A stretch of 64,000 nt of DNA. Source: Phallus indusiatus. Its lineage: Eukaryota > Basidiomycota > Agaricomycetes > Phallales > Phallaceae. Shown in pieces: positions 11,398-22,930 of this stretch (the first letter of the stretch is position 1; every line of letters starts with the position of its first letter). The position numbers and the translations under genes are program-made. The stretch spans positions 1,364,001 to 1,428,000 of the forward strand of contig JAQFWX010000007.1 of assembly GCA_027605045.1 (NCBI GenBank), given 5' to 3'. The notes under the pieces were generated by a model. It was not told the origin of the DNA. It did no database searches and saw only the letters and a program-made list of their open reading frames with translations.

Positions 11398-12260
11398 ACC
11401 TGGGAAACTTTGGAATATTGCGGCGATGCTATTTGATACCGGAGAGGCGACACATGATAGCCGGAACAAGCCCGACGACAAGTCGTACATGTACATATGC
11501 GGCACGGTCTCATGCGAATGAAATTAGAGTAGAAGCACACGTTATGTTCTAAAGGAACTCTAATACAATTGCATCATCAATTTATAATCATTTGCAACCA
11601 TTTCACCTTGAAACAGACAAAATAACTTCAAGCCACATTTGTGTAATTGGTTCTACGTGCTTCTGGCGCAGTCCGAGCACTCAGTTTAAGAATAGTTCTT
11701 TTCAATATCCGTGTGCGTATAATTCAAAGTGTTTTATTAGAACTGTAATCTCCCATGTGCAAATTTTGTGCCCGACTCCTTTTCTGTTCCTGGGCTTTTC
11801 GACAGGCCTTCTTCCTCTGTTACCCTGCCGTTTTTGATCTTTAGTCCGCGACCCTGAAGCCTGATGTTTGCTTTTTATTCCCACTTCGCGCTCGTCCTCC
11901 TTGTCCGACTTGCACGTCATCTTTACGAATTTCAACACTGGCTTTGGGGCCTGTGGACGTTCTTTGTCACGAAAAGTTTACCAAACCCAAATTGCTCAGC
12001 CGTCTGCTGACTCTTTTTTTCTGGTTCTGGTAAAGCGTAACGAGTCGCTGGTATCAGTGTCAGCGGTAAATAATACTTCCTGCGCTCACATATCATCATG
12101 CATCAACTTTCGCTCTCCCTCTAGTGATTCACCCTCCATTCCCACACCATCCATATATATACACCTGCATATAAAAGTATACTGCGTCTTTAGTCAAGTC
12201 AGTGGGGCTCCCTTTCCGCTTACTCGCTTGTCCTGATTTCCGCAGCGTCGTCTTCCCATC
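11398..12260. promoter_or_regulatory. Intergenic region with the MFS transporter promoter
   Basis: About 860 bp without a gene. The distal part is unremarkable. The last 400 bp are rich in C and T on the plus strand, as in strong fungal promoters. A TATA-like element (TATAAAAG at 12170-12177, with CATATATATA just upstream) lies about 85 bp before the transporter ATG. Confidence 0.55.
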
Positions 12261-14527
12261 ATGTCCGACACCGAAAAGACCGAGCAGGTTGACCAGGGAT
12301 CTCAACACAGCGGCTACTCCGACGACCTCGACACCAGTCTTCTGCACGAGGCCCGCGCTGGTCGTCTCGTCGTCGATCCTGAGGAGGCAAGGGTCGAGTT
12401 CGGTGCGGAACCAGTTTGACCCTGAATGGGCTCATTCAATTGAATGACGACTGACTTCCAATATAGGCGAGAAGGCTGCTGCACGTCTAAAACTCAACAA
12501 ACGTGGAAACAAAGTCCTATGGCCCCAGCCTTACGACACTCCCGAGGATCCCCAAAATGTGAGAAACAAATTTCTTTATGTAATTCTTTCAAGCTTCACT
12601 TGCTCATATGCTGGGGGAAATTTGTAGTGGTCTTCTTTCAAGAAAAACTACCTTTTGCTCATCGTCACTCTAGCTGCTATCACTCCAGACTTCAACTCTG
12701 GCGTCGGTATTGCAGCTATTTTTGCGTTGGCAACACAGTTTAACACCACCACCGGCGAAATCAACAACTTGACTTCAAAGTATGTTTTTCGTTGCGCACT
12801 ACAGTACTATTATCCTTCATTTCCTGAATTAATTACCCTTGTAGTTGGTCCATTTTCCTCCTTGGATGGGGAGGTCTTTTTGCTGTCATGCTTATGCGTC
12901 GTTATGGCCGTCTACCAATTTTGTTCTGGTCTCAAGTATGTATTTCATCGGACGCATGCATATATGCTACATATAACTAATGCGGAAACTAACTTCAGCT
13001 TATTTCCGTTGGATTCCTCGTTGGATGCACGTTCGCTCCAAACTTGCGTACATTTGCGGCTATGCGATGTCTAACCGCGTTCTTTGGGTAAAGTTCCCTG
13101 CTTCACGCATTCCGATTTGACCGCTCACACCACTTTACTTTGCTAGAACATGTCCTCAAGTAACGGGTCTTTACCTTGTGACCGATCTTTTCCCCTTCCA
13201 TCTACAAGCCCGTAAACTCAATCTGTGGACGTTTGGTTTCATCAGTTCGTACATACATTTCATTCTTGGGAATATCTTCCTAAACCCCATTTTCATCAGT
13301 TTCACCATTCCTCTCACCCTTTGCCTTTGGTTTCCTTGTTGCTCGTGCTTCATGGCGTTGGGCATACGGCATTGCTTCTATCTACAGCATGATCGTTGTC
13401 GTCCTCATCGCCCTCTTTATGGAAGAAACGTGAGTCAATGACTGACAACGCGTGAGAGCCCGCGTCCTGATTGTTATATGCAGCATCTTCGACCGTGGCG
13501 TTAAACCTCTCCCACAACGCCCATATTCAGGCCTTAAATACAGAATTTATACTCTCATCGGTATTACCGGCTGGAAAATGGCGGAAAACCGTGTTTCTCT
13601 TTACGAAAGTTTCATAAGTCCCTTCCGAGTTGTATGGAGACCACACCTCTTGATGGCTTTGATCTACGAAGTATGTGTTTTGTACTTCAAAAACATCCAG
13701 TGAAATTTATTTTTTTTCTAATTTGGTGTTCATAGGGTCTTCTTTTCGGCTTTTCTATTGGTATCAATGTCACCTTTGCAGTTTTCCTTGGTCTTCCCGT
13801 GACCATGGGTGGATACGGTTTCCAGCAATTCTCAATCGCTGGATGCTATGCGACACCAATCGTAGCTGTTCTCATCGGTGAAACCATCGGTCGATATGGA
13901 AATGATAGTATTGCAAACTTCCTTATTAAGAGAAATCGCGGTGTTTTCGAAGCCGAGATGCGTCTTTGGTGAGGAAAGCTTTGCTAGGCTTTATTAAATC
14001 TTTTGACTTAACGATATCTTCTCTCTCAAGGATGTGTTATCTTGCCTTACCTCTCTATATCTGCGGTTTCGTCGTCATTGGTGCCGCTCTCCAAAAACAT
14101 CTTACGATTGGTGCTTTGGTTAGTCGAATTTTCGGGCTAATGTTAGTATCTCAAACTTACGAGTTCTGTTTAAGATTATGGGATGGGGCATTGCTGAAAC
14201 CGCTGTGATGATGACAACCGTCGCTATTTACGCATATGCCAATGATTGTTTCCCTCGTCACCAGGTAAGCTTACGTTGACATTAAATATATTGGAGAGCC
14301 ATTTCTAATCAATCTCTCAACGAAAGGGTGAAATCTCCGCTTTGATTAACTTGGCGCGTACCCTCGGTGGTTTCGCAGTCGCCTATTTCCAGGTTCCATG
14401 GGCGACAAGTCGTGGTGCCCTTCAGACCTATGGCGTTGAATGCGCCATTGTCGCAGCATTGTTTATCCTGCTCATTCCACTATTACAGATCAAAGGGCGG
14501 TCGCTGAGAGAAAAGTATTCCCTGTGA
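12261..14527 (+). CDS. Major facilitator superfamily transporter
   Basis: Twelve-helix secondary transporter of the drug:H+ antiporter-like MFS group. The cytosolic N-terminus starts MSDTEKTEQVDQGSQ and carries VLWPQPYDTPEDPQNWS, the PxDPxNW motif seen before helix 1 in fungal drug and polyamine transporters. Helix 1 follows (YLLLIVTLAAITPDFNSGVG). After helix 2, LMRRYGRLP is the conserved loop 2-3 motif. The central loop (EETIFDRGVKPLPQR) separates the two six-helix halves. SALINLARTLGGFAVAYF lies in helix 11 and QIKGRSLREKYSL is the cytosolic tail. At least eight short introns interrupt it, the first at a GTGCGG donor near 12400. The substrate is not predictable. Confidence 0.9.
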
Positions 14528-14762
14528 TATCTTGGAAATTTACGTAGATATCATATTGCTTTGTATTTTTTTTGGTTACTTGCTTTCATGTATGACAAGT
14601 TAGATAAAACGGCTCGCATATAAAGCAACGAAGTGAAAAACCCAGCTTGTGTGTGATACATGTATATGTACATCGAGAAGAGATTAAAACAGAAATACAG
14701 GGTGAATAGAAAGAAACGATCTGTTCATTCTCATACTAATGCGAGCATTGTACCAATTGGAA

Positions 14763-17078
14763 TTAGAACAGTTCTTCGTCTGTCGACTTCCAATTCTTAG
14801 CAACATCCCAGTGACCTGCCAACTTCGTTCCAAGAGCATCCCTAGCAGAAGCATCCGTCGGACAACTCTTAGGTTTAAAACTTCTGAACGCTCTTTCACC
14901 AATCGGCCCTTCCCATATCAAATCACATCGATTGTCCTCCAGGGAAACAAGGTCTTCTTCCCCGCCCTCTGCTGCGGTTGCTACGCCTTTACCTTTGTTC
15001 GGATCGACAGCAGCCTCTTCTTCAGCTTGTTCCCTTCCATTTCAACGTCCTCCCTCCTCTCGGTCGCGCTGCTTCAGTCCATTGGATACGATGCAGCATA
15101 AGCCGTTTATATTGTTTGATGAATTTTGGTGCTCCTTCTACATAAACGAGGTTCAAACCGGGATTGAAGACACAGAGACCGGACAAGTTCATCTGCTCCG
15201 CATTCTTGCGGACTTTAAATCGATGAGATGGGTCCGAAAGAGTTTTAATCCTAAAACTTTCATTGAGAGAAAATCTAAGAAAAAGAATAAATAGACATAC
15301 CTAAACACAAGGCCTAACAGACCCTTCCGCTCCTCCTCCAGTTTTTTGTTTTCAGTCTTTTCTCGACGTTGTTCGTCGGTAAGTTTACGCTCAGCGTTCA
15401 TCTTGTCATGCTGGTGCTTTCTCATGGCAACCTCTCTGCGAACACGAGCTTCCACCTTGGTCGGATCTTGTACCGCATCGCTTGTGAGGACCTTCATCAA
15501 ATTGGCAAGGCGAACTACACAAAGCTATCAACTAATGAGCAAATGCATAAAGAAGGACAAACGGACCTTTTGGCGGATCAGGAGGCGCGAGTCCCATCCG
15601 AACCTATCGCGTTTGTCTTGTAACTCTGCTTGTCGACGTTGCTTTCGCATTTTCTTTTGTTCCTGTTATCAAATTTTGTTAGCTACCCAGAAACCGTGTT
15701 AATACTCGTAATATGGAAAGTACCTTCTTTGTCAGCATTAACGGTTTCAGCGCGACTTTATTCTTCTCGCCGTGACCAGGGATAGGAATGGGATGCTGAA
15801 CGTACATAGTAATCGGGGATCCCGAATTCCTGATATTGCAAGCCGATAGACCCTTCGCGAGATCGTCATATTTACCTGAGGGGAGAAGGGTGGTGTCCCA
15901 CCACTCGATGTCAGGAGGTGCGCCGCGCTAATCCACAGTATAAAAACGATGATATAATTATTTAATTAGCTATCACGTACCCGGACATTCTTCTCAGCGA
16001 CCTCGAATTCGCTATCTAAACCAGCTTTCTTGGCACTATCAGCGATACGTTGCTTTAATTCTTCCAATTTAGCCTACAGAGGGAAATAGTCAGACTTGTG
16101 GAAGAACATATGTTAAAAAAGAACAGACCTCTTGTCTGAGCTGTTCTCCAAGGGCGACGTATTTCCCTTTGGGATTGAATCTAATCGACCGTCCCATACG
16201 CTCTTTGGGTGCCCCATCAAATCCACTTTCTTTGATGCTTGCGGAAGCCAAGGCATTTGAATATGGGTTTGCTTTTACTTCGATGGGTACGGCTGGGGCA
16301 GAAGGCGGGGGTGTCGGCGCATTTCGAGAATTCGCTTTGATGGATGCAAACTTCGGCTGCATTGGTTTATAACGATCCTTTTTGGATTGTGGGGCAGGAG
16401 ACGCAGTATCTAATAACAAGGGATGGGCTGCCATGAGCAACCCAACACCCTGTGGACCCGAATCAGGCCCTGGCTTCTTGGTAATTCTCTAAAGGATTTT
16501 GACGTAAGAAAAAGCATAAAGTACAAGGAATTGATCTAGGAGGTTACCAGATACGGGTTATCTTTCAAAGCCGCTTTACTTTGTACCTCCGCCACTTTAC
16601 GTTTAGCTTCTGCTACTCTTCGAGCCAGATCGTCAGACATGACAGGAGGGATAGTTAATCCCACTCGAGATACAGGTAACGAGGGCGCAGATGACGTTGA
16701 AGCAGCAGCACCTCTTGATGCATTTATGGAAGCAATTTTGGCTGCAATTTCGGCTCGTTTCTGAGCAATGAGAGCGTCTGCTGATAACTGTTCAAATTCA
16801 ATCATCTATTTGGCCATAGCTATCAAATAGAAAATAGGGCCTTACTGTGGCTGAGGAAGAAGCATTTGGGGTTGTCTGTAGGAAGGAACACGGTTATAGT
16901 ATTGTTGGTCAGAGACTTAGAGTATATTCACCTTGTAACGAAACGAAAGATACTCACTGTATCGTTACTAGAAGATAATCAGTGCATTGCAATCGCACAT
17001 CTTTAAACGTAATACAAACCTTTTGAATTTCTTAACCGCGGAGGTTGTATCATCTGGATGAGGTCGTTTGCTGCTCAT
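14763..17078 (-). CDS. U4/U6 snRNP splicing factor Prp3, with frame breaks near the C-terminus
   Basis: Core protein of the U4/U6.U5 tri-snRNP. It starts MSSKRPHPDDTTSAVKKFKR. Low-complexity Ala/Pro/Ser exons include SGFDGAPKERMGRSIRFNPKG. The PRP3 domain has PDIEWWDTTLLPSG, PMLTKKEQKKMRKQRRQAELQDK and MGLAPPDPPKVRLANLMKVL, then AVQDPTKVEARVRREVAMRK. The C-terminal domain (DUF1115) has LSDPSHRFKVRKNAEQM and LVYVEGAPKFIKQYKRLMLH. At 15030-15055 the frame breaks: the conserved end (CDLIWEGPIGERAFRSFKPK, then LAGHWDVAKNW) is in another register with no usable intron between. Two missing Gs, or one extra base, would restore it. This is either a sequence error or a real truncation. The stop at the conserved end is TAA at 14763. 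Confidence 0.9.
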
Positions 17079-17142
17079 CGTCGTAAGGCAAGAGAACGTT
17101 GAGATTTTCGAACTCCGTCGTTTGGATTATGTACGCATACTA
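17079..17142. promoter_or_regulatory. Very short Prp3 / uL16m divergent region
   Basis: Only 64 bp separate the two start codons if the chosen starts are right. Transcription start sites for one gene may lie inside the other's 5' leader. Confidence 0.45.
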
Positions 17143-17861
17143 ATGCTCTTCGGTTCTGCACTCACATCTCTAAGGCAAACACTATTCTCGTCAATATTCA
17201 AGAATGGTCAAAGCCGTGGGAGGGCGCAGCTTGCCCCTAAAGCGGTAAAATACATGAAACGTCACAAAGGAAAGCTGCCAATTCCTATCGGAGGTTCGAC
17301 TAAAGGCACAACACTTGCTTATGGGGATTACGGGATTCGCATTCGTGGAAATGGCATGAGGTTTAGCGCAAAACAATTGACAACGGCCCAAGATGTTTTA
17401 AAACGAAAACTGAAAGAAATAAAACATGCAAAAGTGTACCTTCGACTATTCCCGGACGTTCCCGTCTGTGTCAAGGTATATTTGAGTATCATACAAACGC
17501 TACGAGCAAGGTTGATTGACGTTTTTATCAGGGAAATGAAACACGTATGGGTAAAGGCAAAGGCGCGTTTGAATTTTGGGCTACAAGAGTTGCCACCGGA
17601 CGTGTAATTTTCGAAATTGGCACACCGTCGGGGATGGCTCCGATCCGTGAAGAGCTGGCACGAGAAGGTGTGATTAATATTTAAACATTGTTCTACGTCT
17701 TTTTTATCAGCTCAAATTTCACTATAGCTCTCCGTCAAGCGAGTGACAAACTCCCGTGCACCACCGAATTCATCACAAAATCCTCCGCTCCCCGCTTGGG
17801 AAATTTAGAAATTACATCCGAACTATCGAACCCCCCAGATGTTACACCAATAGTACCGTAA
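17143..17861 (+). CDS. Mitochondrial large-subunit ribosomal protein uL16m
   Basis: Mitochondrial ribosomal protein near the peptidyl-transferase and A-site region. I chose the ATG at 17143 because it starts a basic, Ser-rich presequence ([20 protein letters not shown]); an upstream in-frame ATG at 17068 would overlap the divergent Prp3 start. The uL16 core has [36 protein letters not shown] and FPDVPVCVK. An intron (GTATAT...ATCAG) leads to [20 protein letters not shown], and a second (GTGTGA...CTATAG) leads to [18 protein letters not shown]. The stop is TAA at 17859-17861. The gap to Prp3 is only 64 bp. Confidence 0.93.
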
Positions 17862-18125
17862 TATAATTTGCATTAATTCTATGTACAACACGTTAATAAG
17901 GCGCGTACTTTGTTGGCTGCTAGCGGTACTTGAAGTCACGTAACTTCCCACCGCAACTTCGGTTTCATACACTCAATGAGTGGGGCAGTTTCACGATATG
18001 GCTGATGCTGAGGCAAGAAGTCAGAAATCACAAATATTGAGTGCTGAGCGCAGTGTTCGAATCATGCACCGCCCTTTCGAGTAGTACTAGTGACGCGCGA
18101 CGGGTAACGAGTAACGCATCTTGTA

Positions 18126-21100
18126 ATGAGTGACTTCAATCTTGATCCCAGTGTCGAAGAAGTGCTCACATTATTGACTTTTGAGGTAGATCAGTAATTC
18201 TAGCCACCTTTCATCTAGACTAAACGCTCTTTAGGACAAATTTGATGTCAAAGATTTTGTCTCTTCGATTTCCGAAAAGCTAATAACACAATCCAAGGCC
18301 CAACCTGGTCGTATGTCATTGCATTAGACCTTTGCCCTCTTAGCTCACCCGACCCAAGCATTTGACCCTAAGCCTTTCATACATACATTCGAGAAATCCA
18401 TTGACATACTTTTGGATATTCGCAAAGAAGTGCAACGAACAACTGATGGGCTGGAACGAAGCGTTAAACCTGCACAGAGAGATTATTCGAAGAAGATAAG
18501 CGAATTGCATGGCGGATTTGAGGTCATTTATGTCTGTGTATCATGCTACCCATACTAATATTATGCCAGGCCGTAGGTAAATCGTTCAGTGCCATGGAAG
18601 CAAACATAAGTGACGTAGGCAGAACCGCGGCCCGTATAGGCAAGACCTTTTGTTTTGAGTCTAGTTTGGGCAATTGTCTCAAGTATTTTGATAGGAGAGC
18701 AACTGGAGTCTGTTCACATTTCACGACAGCGTGCTCAAGCCGCACATGATCTCATTGACTACTATAACCAATTCTCTAAAGGTGACACAACGCATCTGGA
18801 CAACTTGCAGAAAGATGGAAAAGAGGGTCGGCAACAAGTTGCTGTCATACTCCGGAGATTGAGCATTCTTGCCAAAGAAGTCGACATTCCCGGGGCGGAA
18901 AAGGTAATAGGAAAGCAGCATTGGAGGCACATTCTTATCTCCATTACTAGACACGCGAAAATATCGACAAGTATTGTGAGAAGTTTGAGAAGAATATGCT
19001 GCGTCTTTTCGATCGTTGCTATAGAAAAGGTGATCCTAAAATGATGCATGTGCGTATGCTTGATTTTCTTTTTGTCTTGCTCTCAATCATAAGGGGTGCA
19101 ATGTAGCACTGCGCCCAAACGCTTCTAGACTTCAATGGTGGAGGGTCCTGTGTTCAAATATATGTCAATCAACATGATTTCTTCATAACTGGAAACAGGG
19201 TGCAAGAATTGATCCAAGTGGACAGTGGCCGTCTGTATGTGAATACTATTACTACACGGTTAGAACACTCACCGATGATATTGACCGTTTAAGATGGGAG
19301 CTGGTTTCAGATCCAGAGGCTAGCCCTCCTAAAAGAGAACCAGGACTAGAAGTATTATTTGCGGAAATTCGTACTACAGTGGCTCAGGAAGCTCAAATAG
19401 TTCAAGCTGTATTTCCCAACCCGCCAATGGTTATGCAAGTGTTTTTACAACGGGTTTTTGCTCAGTCGGTGAGGAACTTCCCAAAAAATCTATGCCATAC
19501 ATACTTAATTTTATACAGATTCAACAATACCTGGAAGCGTTATCTACCAAGGCGTCTAACATATCCGAGCTCTCTTTCCTACGGATTCTGACTTTAGCTC
19601 ATTCAAAAACGTTATCGTTAGTAGAGTCTTTGAAGGCATATGATTTAGCACATGTGACGGCGAAGCTTGCCCTAGACAGGGCAGCTTCTGACTCTCTAGT
19701 CGCTGCCTCCGGTCCCGGACAGGTTGTCTCAGTTGCAACCATGCTCGAGACTGCGACAGACGAGCTTTTCATTCCATATACAGAGGGCCAGAAGTATCTT
19801 GAACGTGAGAGCAAGAATCTGGTCGAACTATATGGCAACCTCTTACAAAAATTCAATCGTTACCATGTAAGCCGATAGTTTAAACGAATCTCTACTATCT
19901 GACCTTTTGCTTTGCAGCAAGACACCCTTTCCAAAATCAAAACTGGTAACCTACTTAATCGGGTTGTGAATCAAATCACTACAACCACAAATACTACAAA
20001 TACCGCCGCTGCGACGGCACAATCTAATGCTTTGAAGATTCTTGGATTTGGGGCAGCAACCCCTCCAGTTGAAAAAGAAAAGCCCCCCGAGGAATTGTTA
20101 CGTGAAGACGACGGAAAACTCAGCCTCGAGATTTCAGAAAAAATGCTGAAGTGGCACGCGGAGGCTATCGGAAGATGTGCAGAGCTGAATTCCACTTCTG
20201 AAATGTACGCATCGGATGACTCCGCTATGTTCTAGACTAATGTCAATATCCAGCCCAAAGACTGTGTTTGCTCTAATGCGTGTCTTAGCTGAAGCGTTAG
20301 GGCAGTCGTATATTGAGACAGCCCTGGAAACGTGAGTAAAATTTTCACTCGTCTACTGTTCCTTTATTTAGATATATACCAGGTATTTGACTCGTTTGGA
20401 ATCACGAGACCCGAAACTTGAGCCAGACCCGTCAATTTTAACGGTTGTTCGAACAATAGACATGATATGCCACCTATGGCAACAATACGTCAACATAGCG
20501 CTGTTGCCACTCGCGGGTTCCTCAGTTACAGTCCGACGCGAAATGCTAATCTTTAATAACCAATCCATGAGCCGCATCGAGGGAACAACGAATTCCCTTC
20601 TGCAAAAGATGTCTAATGCGATTATTAGCTGGCTTAATTTACAATTGAGCAAACAGAAGCGTAACGATTTCAAACCTCGCAATGACGATCTGTCTTTCGC
20701 TCGGGTCAATACTGAACCTTGCGAGGCATGCTGCGAGCTACTGGAAAAAATAAGGGATGTAGCCAAGACTAGCTTAAGTGGCAAAAACCTGGAAAATTTC
20801 TTGATGGAGATCGGCGTTGCATTCCAAGCGTATGTTATATTGTCTTTTAGAAGATTTTATACGTTAATCGTGATGCACATCGTTTAGTCTGCTACTGGAA
20901 CATTTGAAGAAGTTTCCAATCAGCGCTACTGGTGGCTTGATGCTTGCAAAGTAAGGTCTTTTATTGTTTACTATGACAATGGAGTTGATCCTTTCTTGTA
21001 GAGATTTGAAATCTTATCAAGATATAATAGTCTCCTTTGGCATCCCCGCTTTATCTGAACGGTTCGACATTATCAAGGAGCTCGGCCATGTCTTTTTAAT

Positions 21101-21365
21101 TCAGCCAGAGATTCTACCCACTTATATTCGAGAGAACAATCTCGGTCGCATCGAGCCATCGCTTCTCCGACCCTATTTGGCTCAGCGAGCGGATTGGAAT
21201 AAAGAAGAAAAGATGTTTGAAGGCTTCTTTGGTGATGAAGAAGCAGATGTTGCCAAAGGATTCAAAGATCGCATAGGTGTGTCACGCATGATGCGCGAAT
21301 TAGAATTGCTCCGAATTGGGGACGGGTCAACTTCGTTCAATACGGGGTTTAGTTTTATAGCCTGA
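18126..21365 (+). CDS. Exocyst complex component Sec10
   Basis: Subunit of the exocyst, which tethers secretory vesicles at growing tips. It starts MSDFNLDPSVEEVLTLLTFE and continues DKFDVKDFVSSISEKL. The N-terminal coiled-coil region has LDIRKEVQRTTDGLERSVKP, then GEQLESVHISRQRAQAAHDL and DYYNQFSKGD, highly typical of Sec10. Later landmarks are RLFDRCYRKGDPKMMH, EYYYTVRTLTDDIDRLRWEL, ASGPGQVVSVATMLETATDE and IPYTEGQKYLERESKNLVEL. The C-terminus ends SRMMRELELLRIGDGSTSFN. The gene has a dozen or more short introns; one at 18640-18694 has a GC donor (GCAAGA...GATAG). Estimated length is about 800 residues, near the family size. Confidence 0.93.
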
Positions 21366-21454
21366 AAGTAACTACTATTGATATCTTACTTTTGTGTAGT
21401 AATATGTAGATTAAATGTGATTATAGCTAACCACATTGTATTGTACATTAGTGG

Positions 21455-22647
21455 TTACCGCTTAGTTTTAGTTTTACCCCTGCTAGCAGGTTTTTTGCCC
21501 CTCGAGTGTCCAGCCAAAGCAGAAGAGCCTTTTTCCTTATTCAAAGTACGAATAGCTTTTCGAACATTCAAGACACCGTCGCTCCCACGTTCAGACTTTT
21601 TGCTTAAGCTCGACGCGATCGCCAAAGACGATTTTCGTTCTTGTTCCGCCGACACTTCGTTCGGTTCGAACTAGACGATATATGAGCAACCATAGGTTAC
21701 GAAAAACCAATAGGCATCCTCTACCTTCCTCTTTATACCACGTAATTTCTTTTCACCTTCCAGTTGTTTGTCAAATCTATTTTTTCAACAGATAGTCAAG
21801 GACGGATATATATGATATAGATAGAAAATTAACTGACTTGCCCATGCTGGCTGTGCTCATTTTACTAATGGCAATTGTTTTCTCGAGAGTGCGTTTTCGA
21901 TCTTCCAGTGAAGAAGGTTCGGTCCTATTAGCATGCTCGATGTTGCGTTGCCGCTGTTTCTCATTTTTCTCAACACGACTTCGCCGCTCTGCTCTGCTTG
22001 CCTTGATAGGGTCGTAGTCGGCATCTGAGATAGGGTCAATACAACACAGAACTAGAAACAAACAAAATATCCTTTCCAGCATTATTAGGCAGTACGGTGA
22101 GCCACTGGTCTTCTGTCTCGTGGTTTTTACCGCCTCTGCCCCATCTGTTGACCCATTTTTGTTTCTCCTCGTCAAATATTTTTTTATCGCGTTTGACCTT
22201 TTGAATGCCTTTGGCTGCAGCAAATCTTTCCCATTTTGTAGGAGGTTTAGGCTTAGGTAGTGGTTTGGCTCTGGGCAAATGTAATTTAGGCTCAGGAAGC
22301 TTCGCCAGTGGCCCATCCGTAGTTGATTCTACGGGTAAGGAGAACAACGAAGTTATCAGAGCCTGGCAAGCATCCCGAGCCGTGGACTGTAAGAAATCTT
22401 CTTTATTCTGTCTTTATCTTGTTGTCAGATATTGAGACGGCGGGATCCTTTTGATTTGCTTACTTGTAAGTAGAGTAATCGAGCGGATTAGAATCCGTTA
22501 CAGCAAGTAGACCAGTATCAACATCTAGTGGTATCTCTTTCTCGACAACAATCGATTTGCTAAAAAAAAAATCAATTTTGGAAAAGTTACCTAGAGCAAT
22601 ACATACTGTTTACTTTGCTCTGTCGCGATGATGGATGTGACATCCAT
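21455..22647 (-). CDS. Ribosome biogenesis regulatory protein Rrs1
   Basis: Nucleolar factor that, with its partner Rpf2, brings 5S RNP into pre-60S particles. The start MDVTSIIATEQSKQ is followed by an intron and SIVVEKEIPLDVDTGLLAVT. The core Rrs1 domain holds LPRAKPLPKPKPPTKWERFA, KGIQKVKRDKKIFDEEKQKW and WGRGGKNHETEDQWL. Basic Lys/Arg-rich coils follow (RRSRVEKNEKQRQRNIEHAN). The C-terminus is a basic nuclear/nucleolar tail (SRGKKPASRGKTKTKR). It converges with Sec10 (stop codons about 90 bp apart) and diverges from Pds5. Confidence 0.93.
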
Positions 22648-22930
22648 AGCTTGAGCGTCTCAAGCGCACAATAGCGGGTATTGTGGTGTCTCGTAGACGC
22701 TTGGTAGACGCCAGGAGATCCATCCAGAGTTCGGTTTCTTATTTTCTAGTCTGCGTCAAACACTCAAATAACATACAAATTGAAATCAGGACAGACTCGG
22801 AGTATATAACCGTAATTCAGGAGGACTTTCTGCTTCGATCTCCCATATTACGTTACGTAAAGCGCTTCTTGTTCAAACGCGCCCACGCGCCTGCCTCCAA
22901 GTCAATCAACCCTAATTCCGCTACAAACCT
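22648..22930. promoter_or_regulatory. Rrs1 / Pds5 divergent promoter with two ACGCG cores
   Basis: 283 bp between divergent starts. Close to the Pds5 ATG, ACGCG occurs at 22877-22881 and 22885-22889. ACGCG is the core of the MluI cell-cycle box bound by MBF-type factors in fungi. Binding is inferred, not shown. Confidence 0.4.

Noticed and set aside
1..14527. A secondary-metabolite cluster formed by the flavin monooxygenase and MFS transporter
   Set aside because: They are over 10 kb apart, separated by housekeeping genes, and no PKS, NRPS or terpene synthase core gene is present.
18040..18085. A tRNA-like 3' half (GTTCGAATC)
   Set aside because: No matching acceptor, D or anticodon stems could be folded around it.
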